Positions 1 to 9,464 of a stretch of DNA of 17,407 nucleotides are shown here, one piece after another (position 1 is the first letter of the stretch; each line of letters begins with the position of its first letter). Position numbers and translations under genes: made by a program. Origin of the DNA: an uncultured Clostridia bacterium. Its GTDB lineage: Bacteria; Bacillota; Clostridia; TANB77; CAG-508. The DNA lies in contig CAQDYY010000015.1 of assembly GCA_948777935.1 (NCBI GenBank), positions 1 to 17,407 of the forward strand, written 5' to 3'. The notes beneath the pieces were generated by a model. That model saw only the letters and a list, made by a program, of their open reading frames with translations. It did no database searches and was not told the origin of the DNA.

Positions 1-929
1 TAGATGATGATGGAAACATAACAGCAGTAGGAGAAGGAGTAGCAATAATAACAGCTACATCAAATGAAGTAAGTGAAGTAACAGCTAGCTGTAATATAAA
101 CGTAACACCACCACCTCCACCAAGTGTAGGAGCAGGAGCAGATACACATGAAGCACATGAAATACCATATACATGGGAAGAACTATCACAAATAGCAAAA
201 GTAATATCAGATAACTATGGAACAGAAGTAGGACAAGTAAATAATGATACAGTAGAAGTAGCAGTAAGCATAAATGGAAAAGAAGATACACTAGGAATAG
301 GAGACTGGACAACAGTAAAAATAACAGAAGGTGATGATGTAAATGAATATCAAGTACGAATATTAGGATTCAATCATGATGCCTTAACAAACCAAGATGC
401 ATATGGAGCAGGAAAAACAAACACATATGCTGGAATAAGCTTTGAATTTATAGATAGTATAATTGCTAGTGCTCGAATAACTAATAACGACACATATGAA
501 GGAGGATGGGGGGTGTGCTCATTGAAAGATACGTTGAATAATATAACATATGATACTTTAGAAAATGACAAATATATAAAAAAAGTAAATAAGCAATATA
601 TAGAGACATGGAATGATGCAGATAGTGTAAAAATATCAAAAGATTACTTATGGTTATTATCGTGTTCAGAAATTTGGAATAATGGAAGAGTTGCTTATGG
701 ATGTGCAATAACAAAAGAAGGAGAGAGATATAAATTTTATGATGTAAATCTTGGAGACACAATTTATAGCAAAGGAGGAGGAGTATTGAGCAAAAAGGGC
801 GGTTGGTGGCTTCGATCTGCTGATGCAAATTCAAAAAGTTTTTGTTGTTATGTTGATCCCCAATATGGAAGTTATGATGGGTATGCTTATAAAAGTACCT
901 ACGCAGTAGCCCCAGGATTTTGCATATAA
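1..929 (+). CDS. Secreted surface protein, 3' part, with Big_2-like repeat and DUF6273-like domain
   Basis: The frame is open from position 3 to the TAA at 927-929, and the 5' end lies outside the window, so this is the C-terminal ~308 residues. The first ~35 residues (DDDGNITAVGEG, then ITATSNE, then INVTP) look like the end of a bacterial Ig-like Big_2 repeat. A proline-rich linker (PPPPPSVGAGA) follows. The rest resembles DUF6273, seen in secreted Firmicutes proteins: LGIGDW, then VRILGFNHD, with WWLRS and a closing YAVAPGFCI. I see no LPXTG sorting motif or C-terminal membrane anchor. A GTG at 513 could look like a start, but the frame is continuous upstream with matching domain content, so it is internal. 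The role is probably extracellular; ligand and function are unknown. Confidence 0.75.
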   Translation, partial: DDDGNITAVGEGVAIITATSNEVSEVTASCNINVTPPPPPSVGAGADTHEAHEIPYTWEELSQIAKVISDNYGTEVGQVNNDTVEVAVSINGKEDTLGIGDWTTVKITEGDDVNEYQVRILGFNHDALTNQDAYGAGKTNTYAGISFEFIDSIIASARITNNDTYEGGWGVCSLKDTLNNITYDTLENDKYIKKVNKQYIETWNDADSVKISKDYLWLLSCSEIWNNGRVAYGCAITKEGERYKFYDVNLGDTIYSKGGGVLSKKGGWWLRSADANSKSFCCYVDPQYGSYDGYAYKSTYAVAPGFCI

Positions 930-990
930 TATAATAAAAGATTTAGAAATGTTACCAATTTTATGGGATATTAATGAATTTATATAAACT

Positions 991-1036
991 AAAAAATATC
1001 TTATGATATAATAGAAATTATCATAAGGTATTTTTT
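991..1036 (+). terminator. Intrinsic terminator after the surface-protein gene
   Basis: The arms 991-1008 and 1019-1036 form an 18-bp stem with one G-T wobble and a 10-nt loop. The right arm ends in a run of six T. It lies ~60 nt after the stop codon and separates this gene from addA. Confidence 0.8.
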
Positions 1037-1123
1037 ATTCACATAAAGTAACAATAAAAAGTGAAAATTGTAATAACAAGTCAATAAGATATTGTATAAT
1101 TTACATATTTATCTTTTAAAACA

Positions 1124-1152
1124 TTGAAAAAAAGTATAAATATCGATATAAT
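1124..1152 (+). promoter_or_regulatory. Sigma-A-type promoter of addA
   Basis: TTGAAA at 1124-1129 and TATAAT at 1147-1152 are separated by 17 nt. Transcription would start near 1159, giving a short leader that carries the GGAG (1171-1174) in front of the ATG at 1181. The rest of the 930-1180 gap holds only the terminator and AT-rich spacer. Confidence 0.7.
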
Positions 1153-1180
1153 ATGACAAGAAACGAAAAAGGAGATAGAT

Positions 1181-4100
1181 ATGTCTAATGTAAGCTTTAC
1201 TGCTGAACAATTACAAGCAATTAATGAAAAAGGTTCAAATATATTAGTAGCAGCTGCTGCACGGAAGTGGAAAGACAGCAGTTTTAGTAGAACGTATTAT
1301 TCACATGATACTAGAAGAAAATGTAAATATTGATGAATTATTAGTAGTAACATTTACAAATGCCGCAGCAAGTGAAATGAGAGCAAGGATTTTAGATGCT
1401 ATATATGAGTATTTAGATGAACACCCAGAAGATGTAAGAATGAGGGAACAAATTGTAAAGATGGCAAAAGCTAATATCTGTACAATACATTCATTCTGCT
1501 TAGATGTAATTCGTAACCATTTTTATGAAATTGGTATTTCTCCTAACATTAGAATTGGTAAGCAAAGTGAAATAGAACTATTAAGAAGACAAGTTCTAGA
1601 AGATTTATTTGAAGAAAAATATGAAAATGAAGATAAGGAATTTTTATTATTAATAGATACATATGCAAGCTATAAAGGTGATGATAATTTAAAAGAGTTA
1701 ATTTTAAATATTATTAGAAATATAAGTTCTAATCCATTTCCAGAAGAATGGCTACAAAATGCAGTAGAAGAATTTAATATAAAAAAAGATATAGGCTTCG
1801 AAAAAACAAAATGGGGAAGTATTATATGTAATGAAGCAAAAGAAGAAATAGATATGTGTATATTGGAACTAGAAAGCATAAAAAAAGAACTTGCAAAATT
1901 TTATGAATTAGACAAGTTTAAAATAACAATTGAAAACGACATTTCTAAACTAGAAGAGTTAAAAAACAGTTTAAATGTATGGGATAATGCAGTAGAAAAA
2001 GCTATTACAATGAAATGGGAAACATGGCCAAGAGATAAAGTGGAGATGAGTTTAAAAGATATAGCAAAAGAAAAAAGAGACCAAGTAAAGAAAAAATTAA
2101 ATAAAGTAAAAGATAAGTTTTTTACATCTTATTCTAAAGAAATATCTAAAGACATACAAGACATGTACCCTAAAATTGTGGCATTACAAAATATAATAAT
2201 AGAATTTAATAAAAAATTTGCAAAAGAAAAAATAGAAAAAAATGTAATGGACTTTCACGATATTGAACATTTCGCACTAAAAATATTAGTTACAACAGAC
2301 GAAAATGGTAAAAAACAACCAACACAAGTAGCAATAGAATATAGAAATAAATTTAAAGAAATTGCAATTGATGAATATCAGGATAGTAACTTAATTCAAG
2401 AATATATACTAAATACAATTTCAAATGGAAATAACTTATTTATGGTAGGAGATGTAAAACAAAGTATATACAAATTTAGACAAGCAAGACCAGAGCTATT
2501 TATAAGTAAATATGAAACATACAAACTAAAAGAGCAAAGAGCCAAAGAAGATGCTTTAAAAATCAAGTTATTTAAAAACTTTAGAAGTAGGGGGAATGTA
2601 TTAGATGTAACAAACCTAGTATTTGAAAGTATAATGGGAAAAGATTTAGGAGATATAGATTATAATAAAGAAGAATACTTAAACTTAGGGGCAGATTATC
2701 CAGAAAATAATTCAAATACAGAAATGTATATATTAGATTTGAAAGAGGACACAGAAGATGAACAAGAAGAATTTGAACAAGGAGAAAATGCAGTATTAGA
2801 AGCAAGGTTTGTATCTCAAAAAATACAAGACCTAGTAAATAGTAAATTACAAGTGTATGATAGGAAAAAAGGATATAGAGATATTAGGTATAAAGATATA
2901 GTTATATTATTAAGAAGTACATCTACGTTAGCCCCTATTTATGAAAAAGAGTTAAACCAAAAGAATATACCAGTATTTAGTGATACAAGTAGCCAGTATT
3001 TTGACACAATCGAAATACAAACAATATTATCATTATTAAAAATAATTGATAACCCAATGCAAGATATACCATTAGTAAGTGTTTTACGTTCAAATATAGG
3101 GAAGTTTAATGATAATGAGTTAATTAATATTAAACTAAACGGAAAAAATGAAAAAAATGAGTATTTCTACAATACATTCGAAAGTGCATTAGAAAATGAT
3201 AAAACACCATCATATTTAAAAGAAAAAATGCAAAAATTCTTAGAAAATATTGAACTATGGAGAAAACAAAATGAATATATGCCACTTCATGAGCTAATTT
3301 GGAAAATATATTTAGATACAGGATATTATCAATATGTAGGGTTAATGCCAAATGGAACCCTAAGGCAAGCAAATTTAAAAATGCTATTTGATAGAGCAAG
3401 AGAGTATGAAAAAGCAAGTTTTAAAGGATTATTTCATTTTATAAATTATATTAACAGCTTAAGAAGAGCAAATAACGATATGGATTCAGCAAAAGTAATA
3501 GGTGAAAACGAAGATGTAGTCCGTATTATGAGTATCCATAAAAGTAAGGGATTAGAGTTTCCAGTAGTAATACTTACGAGTACTGCAAAAAAGTTTAACT
3601 TACAAGACTTAAATGAACAAATAATAATTCATCAAGATTTAGGAATAGGTGTAAAATATATTGATGAAAAAAGAAAAATTGAATACCCAACACTTGCAAA
3701 ACAAGCAATTAGCTTAAGTATAACAAGAGAAACTCTTTCAGAAGAAATGAGAATTTTATATGTTGCATTAACAAGGGCAAAAGAAAAACTAATAATAACA
3801 GGTATTAGTAAAGATCTTGAAAAAGATACAAATAAGAAAAAAGAGCTTTTGACAATTCGGAAATGATGAGAAAATAAATTCAAATATTATAAAACAATAC
3901 AAATCTTATTTAGATTGGTTATTATTAGTGTACTTAAAAAATGAGGAAAAAGCAAAGAAAATTATAAATTTAGAAGTATTAAAAAAGCAAGACTTGCAAA
4001 CAAGTGAGGGAACAAAAGAAAAAGAGGAAGAAATACATTTTGTTAAAAAAAGCCAAGAATATGAAATAGATGAAAAAATAAAATCACAATTAGAATGGGA

Positions 4101-4770
4101 ATATCCATATAAAATTTCTTGCAATATTCCTACAATGACAACAGTAAGCAAAATTAAAGAATTAGAAAATATAGAAAATTATGAAAAAAGAGAAATTCAA
4201 AGTGAAACAAGGAAGTTTAAACAAGAAAAGAAAATGCCAGAATTTGCAAAAGAACAAGAAACAGTAACAAAAGCAAGGATTGGTACTTTAGTTCATTTGA
4301 GTTTACAAAAATTAAATGAAAAAGAAGATTATGATATAGCAAAAATTGAAAACTTGATAAAAAGCTTACTACAAAAAGGGCTTATTACTGAAAAAGAATC
4401 AGAAGCCATCAATAAAAATGATATATTACTTTATACAAAATCTAATTTATTTAATAGCCTAAAGCAAGCAAAGAAAATCTGCAAAGAAACGCCATTTTAT
4501 TTTGATATATCTGCAAAAGAAATTATAAAAGAAGAAGTAGATGAAAAAGTTCTAGTACAAGGAATTATAGACTTATACTATATTGATAAAGATGATAGAT
4601 TAGTCTTAGTAGACTATAAAACTGACTTTGTAAAAAGAGAAGAGGAATTAGTTACAAAATACAGTAAGCAACTAGAAATATACAAAAGAGCATTACAAGA
4701 GGCTACGGGCAAAAAAGTAGATAGAGTATGCATATATTCTATAAATTTGCAGAAAATGATTGATATGTAG
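1181..4770 (+). CDS. addA: ATP-dependent helicase/nuclease subunit A (AddA), with two +1 shifts
   Basis: AddA is the helicase/nuclease subunit of AddAB, which resects double-strand breaks for recombination. Reading starts at ATG 1181 (GGAG at 1171) and gives MSNVSFTAEQ, then the Walker A site. An extra C at 1262 precedes GGA, and skipping it yields GSGKTAVL at residues 28-35. Superfamily 1 motifs follow in order: VTFTNAAASEMRARI, ICTIHSFC, IDEYQDS, VGDVKQSIYKFRQ, NFRSRGNV, MSIHKSKGLEFPVV and LYVALTRAKEKL (near residue 855). A second extra C at 3858 again precedes GGA. The frame then runs to TAG 4770 and contains the PD-(D/E)XK nuclease GIIDLYYID...LVDYKTD near residues 1122-1145. The reconstructed 1195 residues match the usual AddA size. 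No addB partner lies in the window. Unshifted products would stop at 1331-1333 and 3864-3866. Confidence 0.9.
1262..1265 (+). other. +1 shift site CGGA in the addA Walker A motif
   Basis: The zero-frame codons are GCA CGG AAG. Skipping C1262 gives GCA GGA AGT GGA AAG (A-G-S-G-K), the conserved P-loop. The unshifted frame stops at TGA 1331-1333. The shift is seen directly; whether it is translated or an assembly error is unresolved. Confidence 0.85.
3858..3861 (+). other. +1 shift site CGGA in addA, between helicase and nuclease parts
   Basis: The zero-frame codons are ATT CGG AAA TGA. Skipping C3858 gives ATT GGA AAT GAT GAG and an open frame through the nuclease domain to 4770. The unshifted frame stops one codon after CGG. 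Confidence 0.85.
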
Positions 4771-4773
4771 GGA

Positions 4774-4802
4774 TTTACAAATTATGTTACTTATGTTATA
4801 AT
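4774..4802 (+). promoter_or_regulatory. Possible promoter before the small membrane-protein gene
   Basis: TTTACA at 4774-4779 and TATAAT at 4797-4802 are 17 nt apart, starting just after the addA stop. This could begin a transcript covering the membrane protein, prmC, whiA and hemW. Confidence 0.5.
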
Positions 4803-4834
4803 TATGCTATTCTAGTAGGAAATGGAGAAGTTAT

Positions 4835-5347
4835 ATGTGGAAGATTAATATATCTGGAAAAGGCGGAGAAGGAAATAGAATAAGAACATTAGGGCTATAT
4901 GCTTTATGTGTTATTTTGTTTTTTATATTTTCTAATTTAATGATAAATGTAACATTAAAAACAATATATGAACCAATAGATACATATAAGTCCGAGCCAT
5001 ATGGTATAGGAATAGATATAAAAGAAGCACGTGCTACATATGTAAATGGCTATGTAGGAGGAAATATAAGTAATAAAAATGATACTATTTCTAAAGTGTA
5101 TATGAAAATAGATTTATATACTAAAAGAGATGTACTTATTGGAACAAAATATATTGAAATTAATGATTTAAAACAAAATCAGACACAAGAATTTCGTATT
5201 GGTTTTAAATATACAGATGTAGACCATGCAAATATTAATTTGGTAGATGAGGTTTTAAAAGATACACCAGAAGAAGCATTTATTAGTGAAAACTTGAGTG
5301 GAGCTATATTACTTACAACAGTTATCTTTTTATGTGTCTTTGGATAG
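4835..5347 (+). CDS. Small membrane protein of unknown function
   Basis: I do not recognise this 170-residue protein. ATG 4835 has GGAG at 4824-4827. A cytoplasmic N-terminus (MWKINISGKGGEGNRIR) precedes a membrane segment at about residues 18-42. A roughly 100-residue, beta-rich looking, probably extracytoplasmic part follows (about residues 45-150). A second hydrophobic stretch (AILLTTVIFLCVFG) ends abruptly at TAG 5345-5347, with no basic tail. In the -1 frame the stretch would continue LWIEKRKE and stop at a TGA overlapping the prmC ATG (ATGA, 5361-5364), so the 3' end may be frameshifted. It sits directly upstream of prmC and is probably co-transcribed. Confidence 0.6.
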   Translation: MWKINISGKGGEGNRIRTLGLYALCVILFFIFSNLMINVTLKTIYEPIDTYKSEPYGIGIDIKEARATYVNGYVGGNISNKNDTISKVYMKIDLYTKRDVLIGTKYIEINDLKQNQTQEFRIGFKYTDVDHANINLVDEVLKDTPEEAFISENLSGAILLTTVIFLCVFG

Positions 5348-5360
5348 AAAAGAGAAAAGA

Positions 5361-6203
5361 ATGACAATACAAGAAAATTTAGAATTAGTGGTTAAAAAGT
5401 TAAAAGAAGAAAATATTAGTGAGCCTGTTTTAAAAGCAAGGCTCCTTCTTTGCTATATATTAAACTTAAAAAAAGAAGATTTAGTTATATATGGAGATAA
5501 GGAAATAAATAGTAAAGATCAAGAAAAGTATGAAAAAGTAATACAAAAATTGATAGAGGGATATCCATTACAACATATTACACATCATAGTGAATTTATG
5601 AAACTAGATTTCTATGTAGATGAGAATGTATTAATCCCAAGAGCCGATACAGAAATTACAGTAGAAGAAGTGATTTCGTATTGTAAAAATATGAAGAAAG
5701 ATAATATTAGAATATTGGATTTATGCACAGGAAGTGGTGTAATTGCGATTTCAATAGGTAATTATATTAAAAATTGTGAAATAGTAGCAGTAGATATAAG
5801 TAGTAAAGCACTAGAAGTAGCAAATAAGAATGCTAATAAAAATAAAATAGATAATATAACGTGGGTATTATCAGATTTATTTGATAGAGTAGAAGGAAAG
5901 TTTGATATAATTGTATCAAATCCACCATATATAAAAAAAGAAGTAATTGTTACACTGGAAAAAGAAGTGCAAAGAGAACCGATAATTGCTTTAGATGGTG
6001 GAGAAGATGGATTAAAATTTTATAGAGAAATTATAAAAAAAGCACCAAATTATATAGAAAAAGATGGAGTAATATTTTTAGAAATTGGGTATGACCAAAA
6101 ACAAGAAGTATTAAATATTATAAGAGAAACAAAACAATATAAAGAAGTAATATCTAAAAAAGATTTAGGTGGAAATGATAGAATGATTATGGCAAAATGC
6201 TAG
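5361..6203 (+). CDS. prmC: Release-factor glutamine methyltransferase PrmC
   Basis: PrmC (HemK) N5-methylates the glutamine of the GGQ motif in peptide-chain release factors RF1 and RF2, using S-adenosylmethionine. The 280-residue product is family length. It has an N-terminal helical domain, LIPRADTE (about residues 91-98), the SAM-binding loop ILDLCTGSGVIAIS, the acidic AVDIS turn, and the catalytic NPPY at residues 187-190. I chose ATG 5361 (MTIQENLELV) over an in-frame ATG at 5298, because the latter lies inside the upstream gene and adds a tail unlike the family. The frame is intact. Confidence 0.92.
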   Translation: MTIQENLELVVKKLKEENISEPVLKARLLLCYILNLKKEDLVIYGDKEINSKDQEKYEKVIQKLIEGYPLQHITHHSEFMKLDFYVDENVLIPRADTEITVEEVISYCKNMKKDNIRILDLCTGSGVIAISIGNYIKNCEIVAVDISSKALEVANKNANKNKIDNITWVLSDLFDRVEGKFDIIVSNPPYIKKEVIVTLEKEVQREPIIALDGGEDGLKFYREIIKKAPNYIEKDGVIFLEIGYDQKQEVLNIIRETKQYKEVISKKDLGGNDRMIMAKC

Positions 6204-6218
6204 AAAAGGAGGTAAGAT

Positions 6219-7109
6219 ATGTCTTTTTCAAAGGATATTAAAGAAGAATTAAGTAAACTTAATACATTATCAAATAAAGATAATGTTAAGTTTGAATTAA
6301 TTGGCTACCTTATAAGCAATAATGCTAATATAGTAAAAGAAAAAATTAGGTATTCAACTGAAAATGAGTATAACATCAATAGATTTAATAAATTGTTAAA
6401 TAACTTAAATATTGATTATAAAATAGAATTACAAGGAAAAGTATATAGCATTATATTTAAAAAGATTGATTTAGATGAAATAGAATATTTAAAAGATAAA
6501 ATTCAAATAAACATAGACAATGAAATCAATATAAAAAAAGATGAAATATTATTAAAATCTTTAGCAAGAGGTAGCTTTTTAGGGGGAGGATCTTTAAATA
6601 ATCCAAACAATAAGTATCACTTAGAGATTTTATTTAGTACTATAAAAAATGCTAAATTTGTATTAGAACTACTAAAAGAGTTTAGAATAGAAGCAAAAAT
6701 ATTAGAAAGAAAGAATAGTACATCTATTTATATAAAAGAAGCAGAAGAAATTTCGAAGGTACTAGCTTTTATTGGGGCAAATAAATCAGTACTAAATTTT
6801 GAAGAAATTAGAGTTATGAGAGATACAAGAAATAATATCAATAGACTAGTAAACTGTGAAACTGCAAACTTAAATAAAACAATTAATGCATCAGTAGAGC
6901 AAATAGAACAAATAGAGTATTTGCAAAAAATAGGAAAGTTTGATGGCTTACCAGAAAATCTAAAGGAAATTGCGAACTTAAGGCAAGAAAATCCAGATGT
7001 AAGTCTAGTAGAGTTGGGACAGATGCTTTCTACACCAATTGGAAAATCTGGTGTAAACCATAGATTAAAAAAGATTTGTGAAATAGCAAAAGAATATAGA
7101 AAAATGTAG
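6219..7109 (+). CDS. whiA: DNA-binding protein WhiA
   Basis: WhiA is a conserved Gram-positive DNA-binding protein linked to cell division, chromosome segregation and, in actinomycetes, sporulation. The 296-residue product has a degenerate LAGLIDADG-type N-terminal part, with RGSFLGGGSLNNP and YHLEI at about residues 116-136. A C-terminal helix-turn-helix follows (NLRQENPDVSLVELGQ, then GKSGVNHRLKKI). ATG 6219 has a strong AAGGAGG just after the prmC stop. The usual neighbours rapZ and yvcK are absent. The stop codon is the first part of a structured repeat (7101-7158). The frame is intact. Confidence 0.92.
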   Translation: MSFSKDIKEELSKLNTLSNKDNVKFELIGYLISNNANIVKEKIRYSTENEYNINRFNKLLNNLNIDYKIELQGKVYSIIFKKIDLDEIEYLKDKIQINIDNEINIKKDEILLKSLARGSFLGGGSLNNPNNKYHLEILFSTIKNAKFVLELLKEFRIEAKILERKNSTSIYIKEAEEISKVLAFIGANKSVLNFEEIRVMRDTRNNINRLVNCETANLNKTINASVEQIEQIEYLQKIGKFDGLPENLKEIANLRQENPDVSLVELGQMLSTPIGKSGVNHRLKKICEIAKEYRKM

Positions 7110-7158
7110 GGGCACCGTTTGTGGGAATACCAGTGAGACATGACACCACTGTGCCCTT
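7101..7158 (+). repeat. Structured intergenic repeat, copy 1
   Basis: About 57 nt, matching 16782-16838 almost base for base. The outer arms 7108-7115 (AGGGGCAC) and 7151-7158 (GTGCCCTT) pair over 8 bp. An inner hairpin pairs AGTG (7132-7135) with CACT (7147-7150). It overlaps the last codons and stop of whiA and ends ~20 nt before hemW. It could be an RNA element or a small mobile palindrome. Confidence 0.7.
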
Positions 7159-7178
7159 AAAAAAAGAAAGGGTAATTT

Positions 7179-8298
7179 ATGAAGCAAGAAATTGGAATTT
7201 ATGTACATATTCCTTTTTGCAAACAGAAATGCTTATACTGCGATTTTATTTCATTTGAAGGAATTATCGAAAAACAAGAAGAGTATATAAGTACATTAAA
7301 AACAGAAATATTGGAAAATTCTAAAAATATAGAAAATAATATAGTAACAACAATTTATATAGGAGGAGGTACACCATCTTATATAGAGAGTAAGCATATT
7401 GTAAATATATTAGAAACTATAAAGAAAAACTATAATATAAAAAAAGATGCAGAAATAACAATAGAGGTAAACCCTGGGACTATTACAAAGGAAAAGCTAG
7501 AAGATTACAAAAATGCAGGAATAAATCGCTTAAGTATAGGGCTACAATCTACTAATAATGAAATACTAAAAGGAATAGGAAGGATACATACATATGAAGA
7601 TTTTTTAGAAACTTATAATCTAGCAAGAAAAGTAGGGTTTAAAAACATTAACGTAGATTTAATGCTTGCATTACCAAAACAAAGCCTAGAAATCTTGCAA
7701 GAAAGTTTACAAGAAGTAATTAAACTATCTCCAGAGCATATATCATTATATTCCCTTATTTTAGAAGAAGGTACAAAGCTTAAAAAACTAGTAGAACAAG
7801 GAAGTATTACTTTGCCAAAAGAAGAAATAGAAAGAGGGATGTATTGGGATACAAAGAAAATTTTAGAAGAAAATGGCTATATACATTATGAAATATCAAA
7901 TTTTGCAAAAAAAGGGTATGAGTCAAAACATAACCTAAATTGTTGGAACCAAAAACCATATTTAGGATTTGGGTTAGCCGCTCATTCTTATTATAATAAA
8001 ACAAGGTATTCTAATGTATCAAATCTCGATAAATATGGGGTAGAGCCTAAAATAATTCATGAGATACAAACCAAACAAGATGAGCAAAAAGAATATATGA
8101 TGTTAGGTTTAAGAAAGATAGATGGAGTTTCAATAGCAGATTTTAAAAATAAATTTGTACGGTAATCCTATTTATATATTTAGAAAGGAATTAGATAAGC
8201 TAGTAGAAGAAGATTTACTTGAGATTGATGAGGATAAAATAAAGCTAACTAATAAGGGGCTGGATTTGGCAAACTTAGTATGGGAAGAGTTTATATAA
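7179..8298 (+). CDS. hemW: Radical SAM heme chaperone HemW, with one +1 shift
   Basis: HemW binds a [4Fe-4S] cluster and S-adenosylmethionine and acts as a heme chaperone; it is related to HemN but is not a proven coproporphyrinogen dehydrogenase. The radical SAM motif is CKQKCLYC, cysteines 14, 18 and 21. IYIGGGTPS and INRLSIGLQS follow, with NVDLMLALPKQ and HISLYSLILEEGT. The frame breaks at C8160, where the zero frame reads GTA CGG TAA and stops at once. Skipping the C gives VGNPIYIFRKELDKL and a normal C-terminal helical end at TAA 8296-8298. The reconstructed 372 residues are family length. ATG 7179 follows an AAAGGG site. Confidence 0.9.
8160..8163 (+). other. +1 shift site CGGT in hemW
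   Basis: The zero-frame codons are GTA CGG TAA, with a stop directly after CGG. Skipping C8160 gives GTA GGT AAT CCT (V-G-N-P) and an open frame for 45 more residues. It is the only one of the six sites with GGT instead of GGA. Confidence 0.85.
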
Positions 8299-8302
8299 AT
8301 TT

Positions 8303-8560
8303 AATAATGTAATCTATTCAGAGTAGGTTACTGGGTAATGGCTACAAAACAAAAGTCTAAATATAAATATTAAAAACTCCGTTCTCCAAGGCGTTTTAGT
8401 ATAAGTGGTTTTAATAACACTTGAAACACACTATACTTTGAGAAAAAGAAAAATGACGCCTTTGGCTAACAGGTCGAACTCATTTTTAATATTTATATTT
8501 AGACTTTTCTAAGAAAAATAAAAATCAATACCAGTATACAGTAACCAGAGTAGTATTATT
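8303..8560 (+). repeat. Palindromic element of ~260 nt: structured RNA or MITE-like repeat
   Basis: This non-coding block folds back on itself. Near the ends AATAAT (8303-8308) faces ATTATT (8555-8560), and GGTTACTG (8326-8333) pairs perfectly with CAGTAACC (8539-8546). The core is a perfect 26-bp inverted repeat, 8351-8376 with 8483-8508. Inside it, CCAAGGCG (8386-8393) pairs with CGCCTTTGG (8457-8465) with one bulged base, GTTC (8381-8384) with GAAC (8476-8479), and AAGTG (8403-8407) with CACTT (8418-8422). It fills the gap between hemW and the transketolase, and I see no ORF in it. Confidence 0.7.
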
Positions 8561-8573
8561 TATTTACTTTATA

Positions 8574-8602
8574 TTGCATTTAAATAGATAGTGTGATACT
8601 AT
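8574..8602 (+). promoter_or_regulatory. Promoter of the transketolase genes
   Basis: TTGCAT at 8574-8579 and TACTAT at 8597-8602 are 17 nt apart. Initiation near 8609 would give a short leader containing AGGAG (8619-8623). Confidence 0.55.
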
Positions 8603-8631
8603 GTGAAAAAAGAGAGATAGGAGTGATTTTT

Positions 8632-9456
8632 TTGAAGGTTACTGATGTAAAAGAATTAGAAAAATTAGCTAACAATATTAGAATTAGCATTATACAAGAA
8701 GTATATAATGGAAAATCTGGGCATCCAGGAGGTTCATTATCTTGTGCAGATATTTTAACAGTACTATATTTTAATCAAATGAACATTGATCCAAAAGAAC
8801 CAAAATCACCTAGTAGAGATAGGTTCGTATTATCAAAAGGGCATGGATCACCTGCACTTTATGGGGCACTTGCCGAAAGAGGATATTTTGACAAAAAAGA
8901 ATTAATTACTTTTAGAGGAATAGACAGTATATTACAAGGTCACCCAGATATGAAACATATACCAGGAGTTGATATGAGTACAGGTTCATTAGGGCAAGGG
9001 TTATCTTGTGCTAATGGTATGGCGATGTCATCTAAATTAAACAAAGATGGCAATAGAGTATATTGCTTAGTAGGAGATGGAGAAATAGAAGAAGGCCAAA
9101 TTTGGGAAGCAGCTATGAGTGCTAGCCATTATAAATTAGACAATTTATGTGTAATAGTAGACAATAATAATTTGCAAATTGATGGTACTATAGAAGAAGT
9201 AATGAGTTCATACCCAATAGATTCTAAATTTGAAAGTTTTGGATTTAATGTTATTAATGTAGATGGTCATAACATACAAGAATTAATAGATGCATTTAAT
9301 AAAGCAAAAACTGTAAAAGGAAAGCCAACAGCTATTATTGCAAAAACCATAAAAGGAAAAGGTGTATCTTTTATGGAAAACCAAGTAGGATGGCATGGAA
9401 AAGCACCAAATGAAGAACAATACAATATTGCAATGAAAGAATTAGAAGAAAGGTAG
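8632..9456 (+). CDS. Transketolase, N-terminal (thiamine diphosphate-binding) subunit
   Basis: Transketolase moves two-carbon units between sugar phosphates in the pentose phosphate pathway. Here, as in many Firmicutes and archaea, it is split into two subunits. This half carries GKSGHPGGSLS, SKGHGSPALYG, a GSLGQGLS stretch, and the diphosphate/Mg-binding motif starting GDGEIEEGQ and ending VDNNNLQIDG. I favour the TTG at 8632, 8 nt after AGGAG, over an in-frame GTG at 8593 that lies inside the promoter. This gives MKVTDVKELEKL and 274 residues, the usual size. The C-terminal subunit begins 8 nt downstream. The frame is intact. Confidence 0.9.
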   Translation: MKVTDVKELEKLANNIRISIIQEVYNGKSGHPGGSLSCADILTVLYFNQMNIDPKEPKSPSRDRFVLSKGHGSPALYGALAERGYFDKKELITFRGIDSILQGHPDMKHIPGVDMSTGSLGQGLSCANGMAMSSKLNKDGNRVYCLVGDGEIEEGQIWEAAMSASHYKLDNLCVIVDNNNLQIDGTIEEVMSSYPIDSKFESFGFNVINVDGHNIQELIDAFNKAKTVKGKPTAIIAKTIKGKGVSFMENQVGWHGKAPNEEQYNIAMKELEER

Positions 9457-9464
9457 GAAAAAAT

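Noticed and set aside
513..929. Separate small gene starting at GTG 513
   Set aside because: The frame is open without interruption to the left edge and carries the Big_2-like repeat and first half of the DUF6273-like domain, so it is one larger gene.
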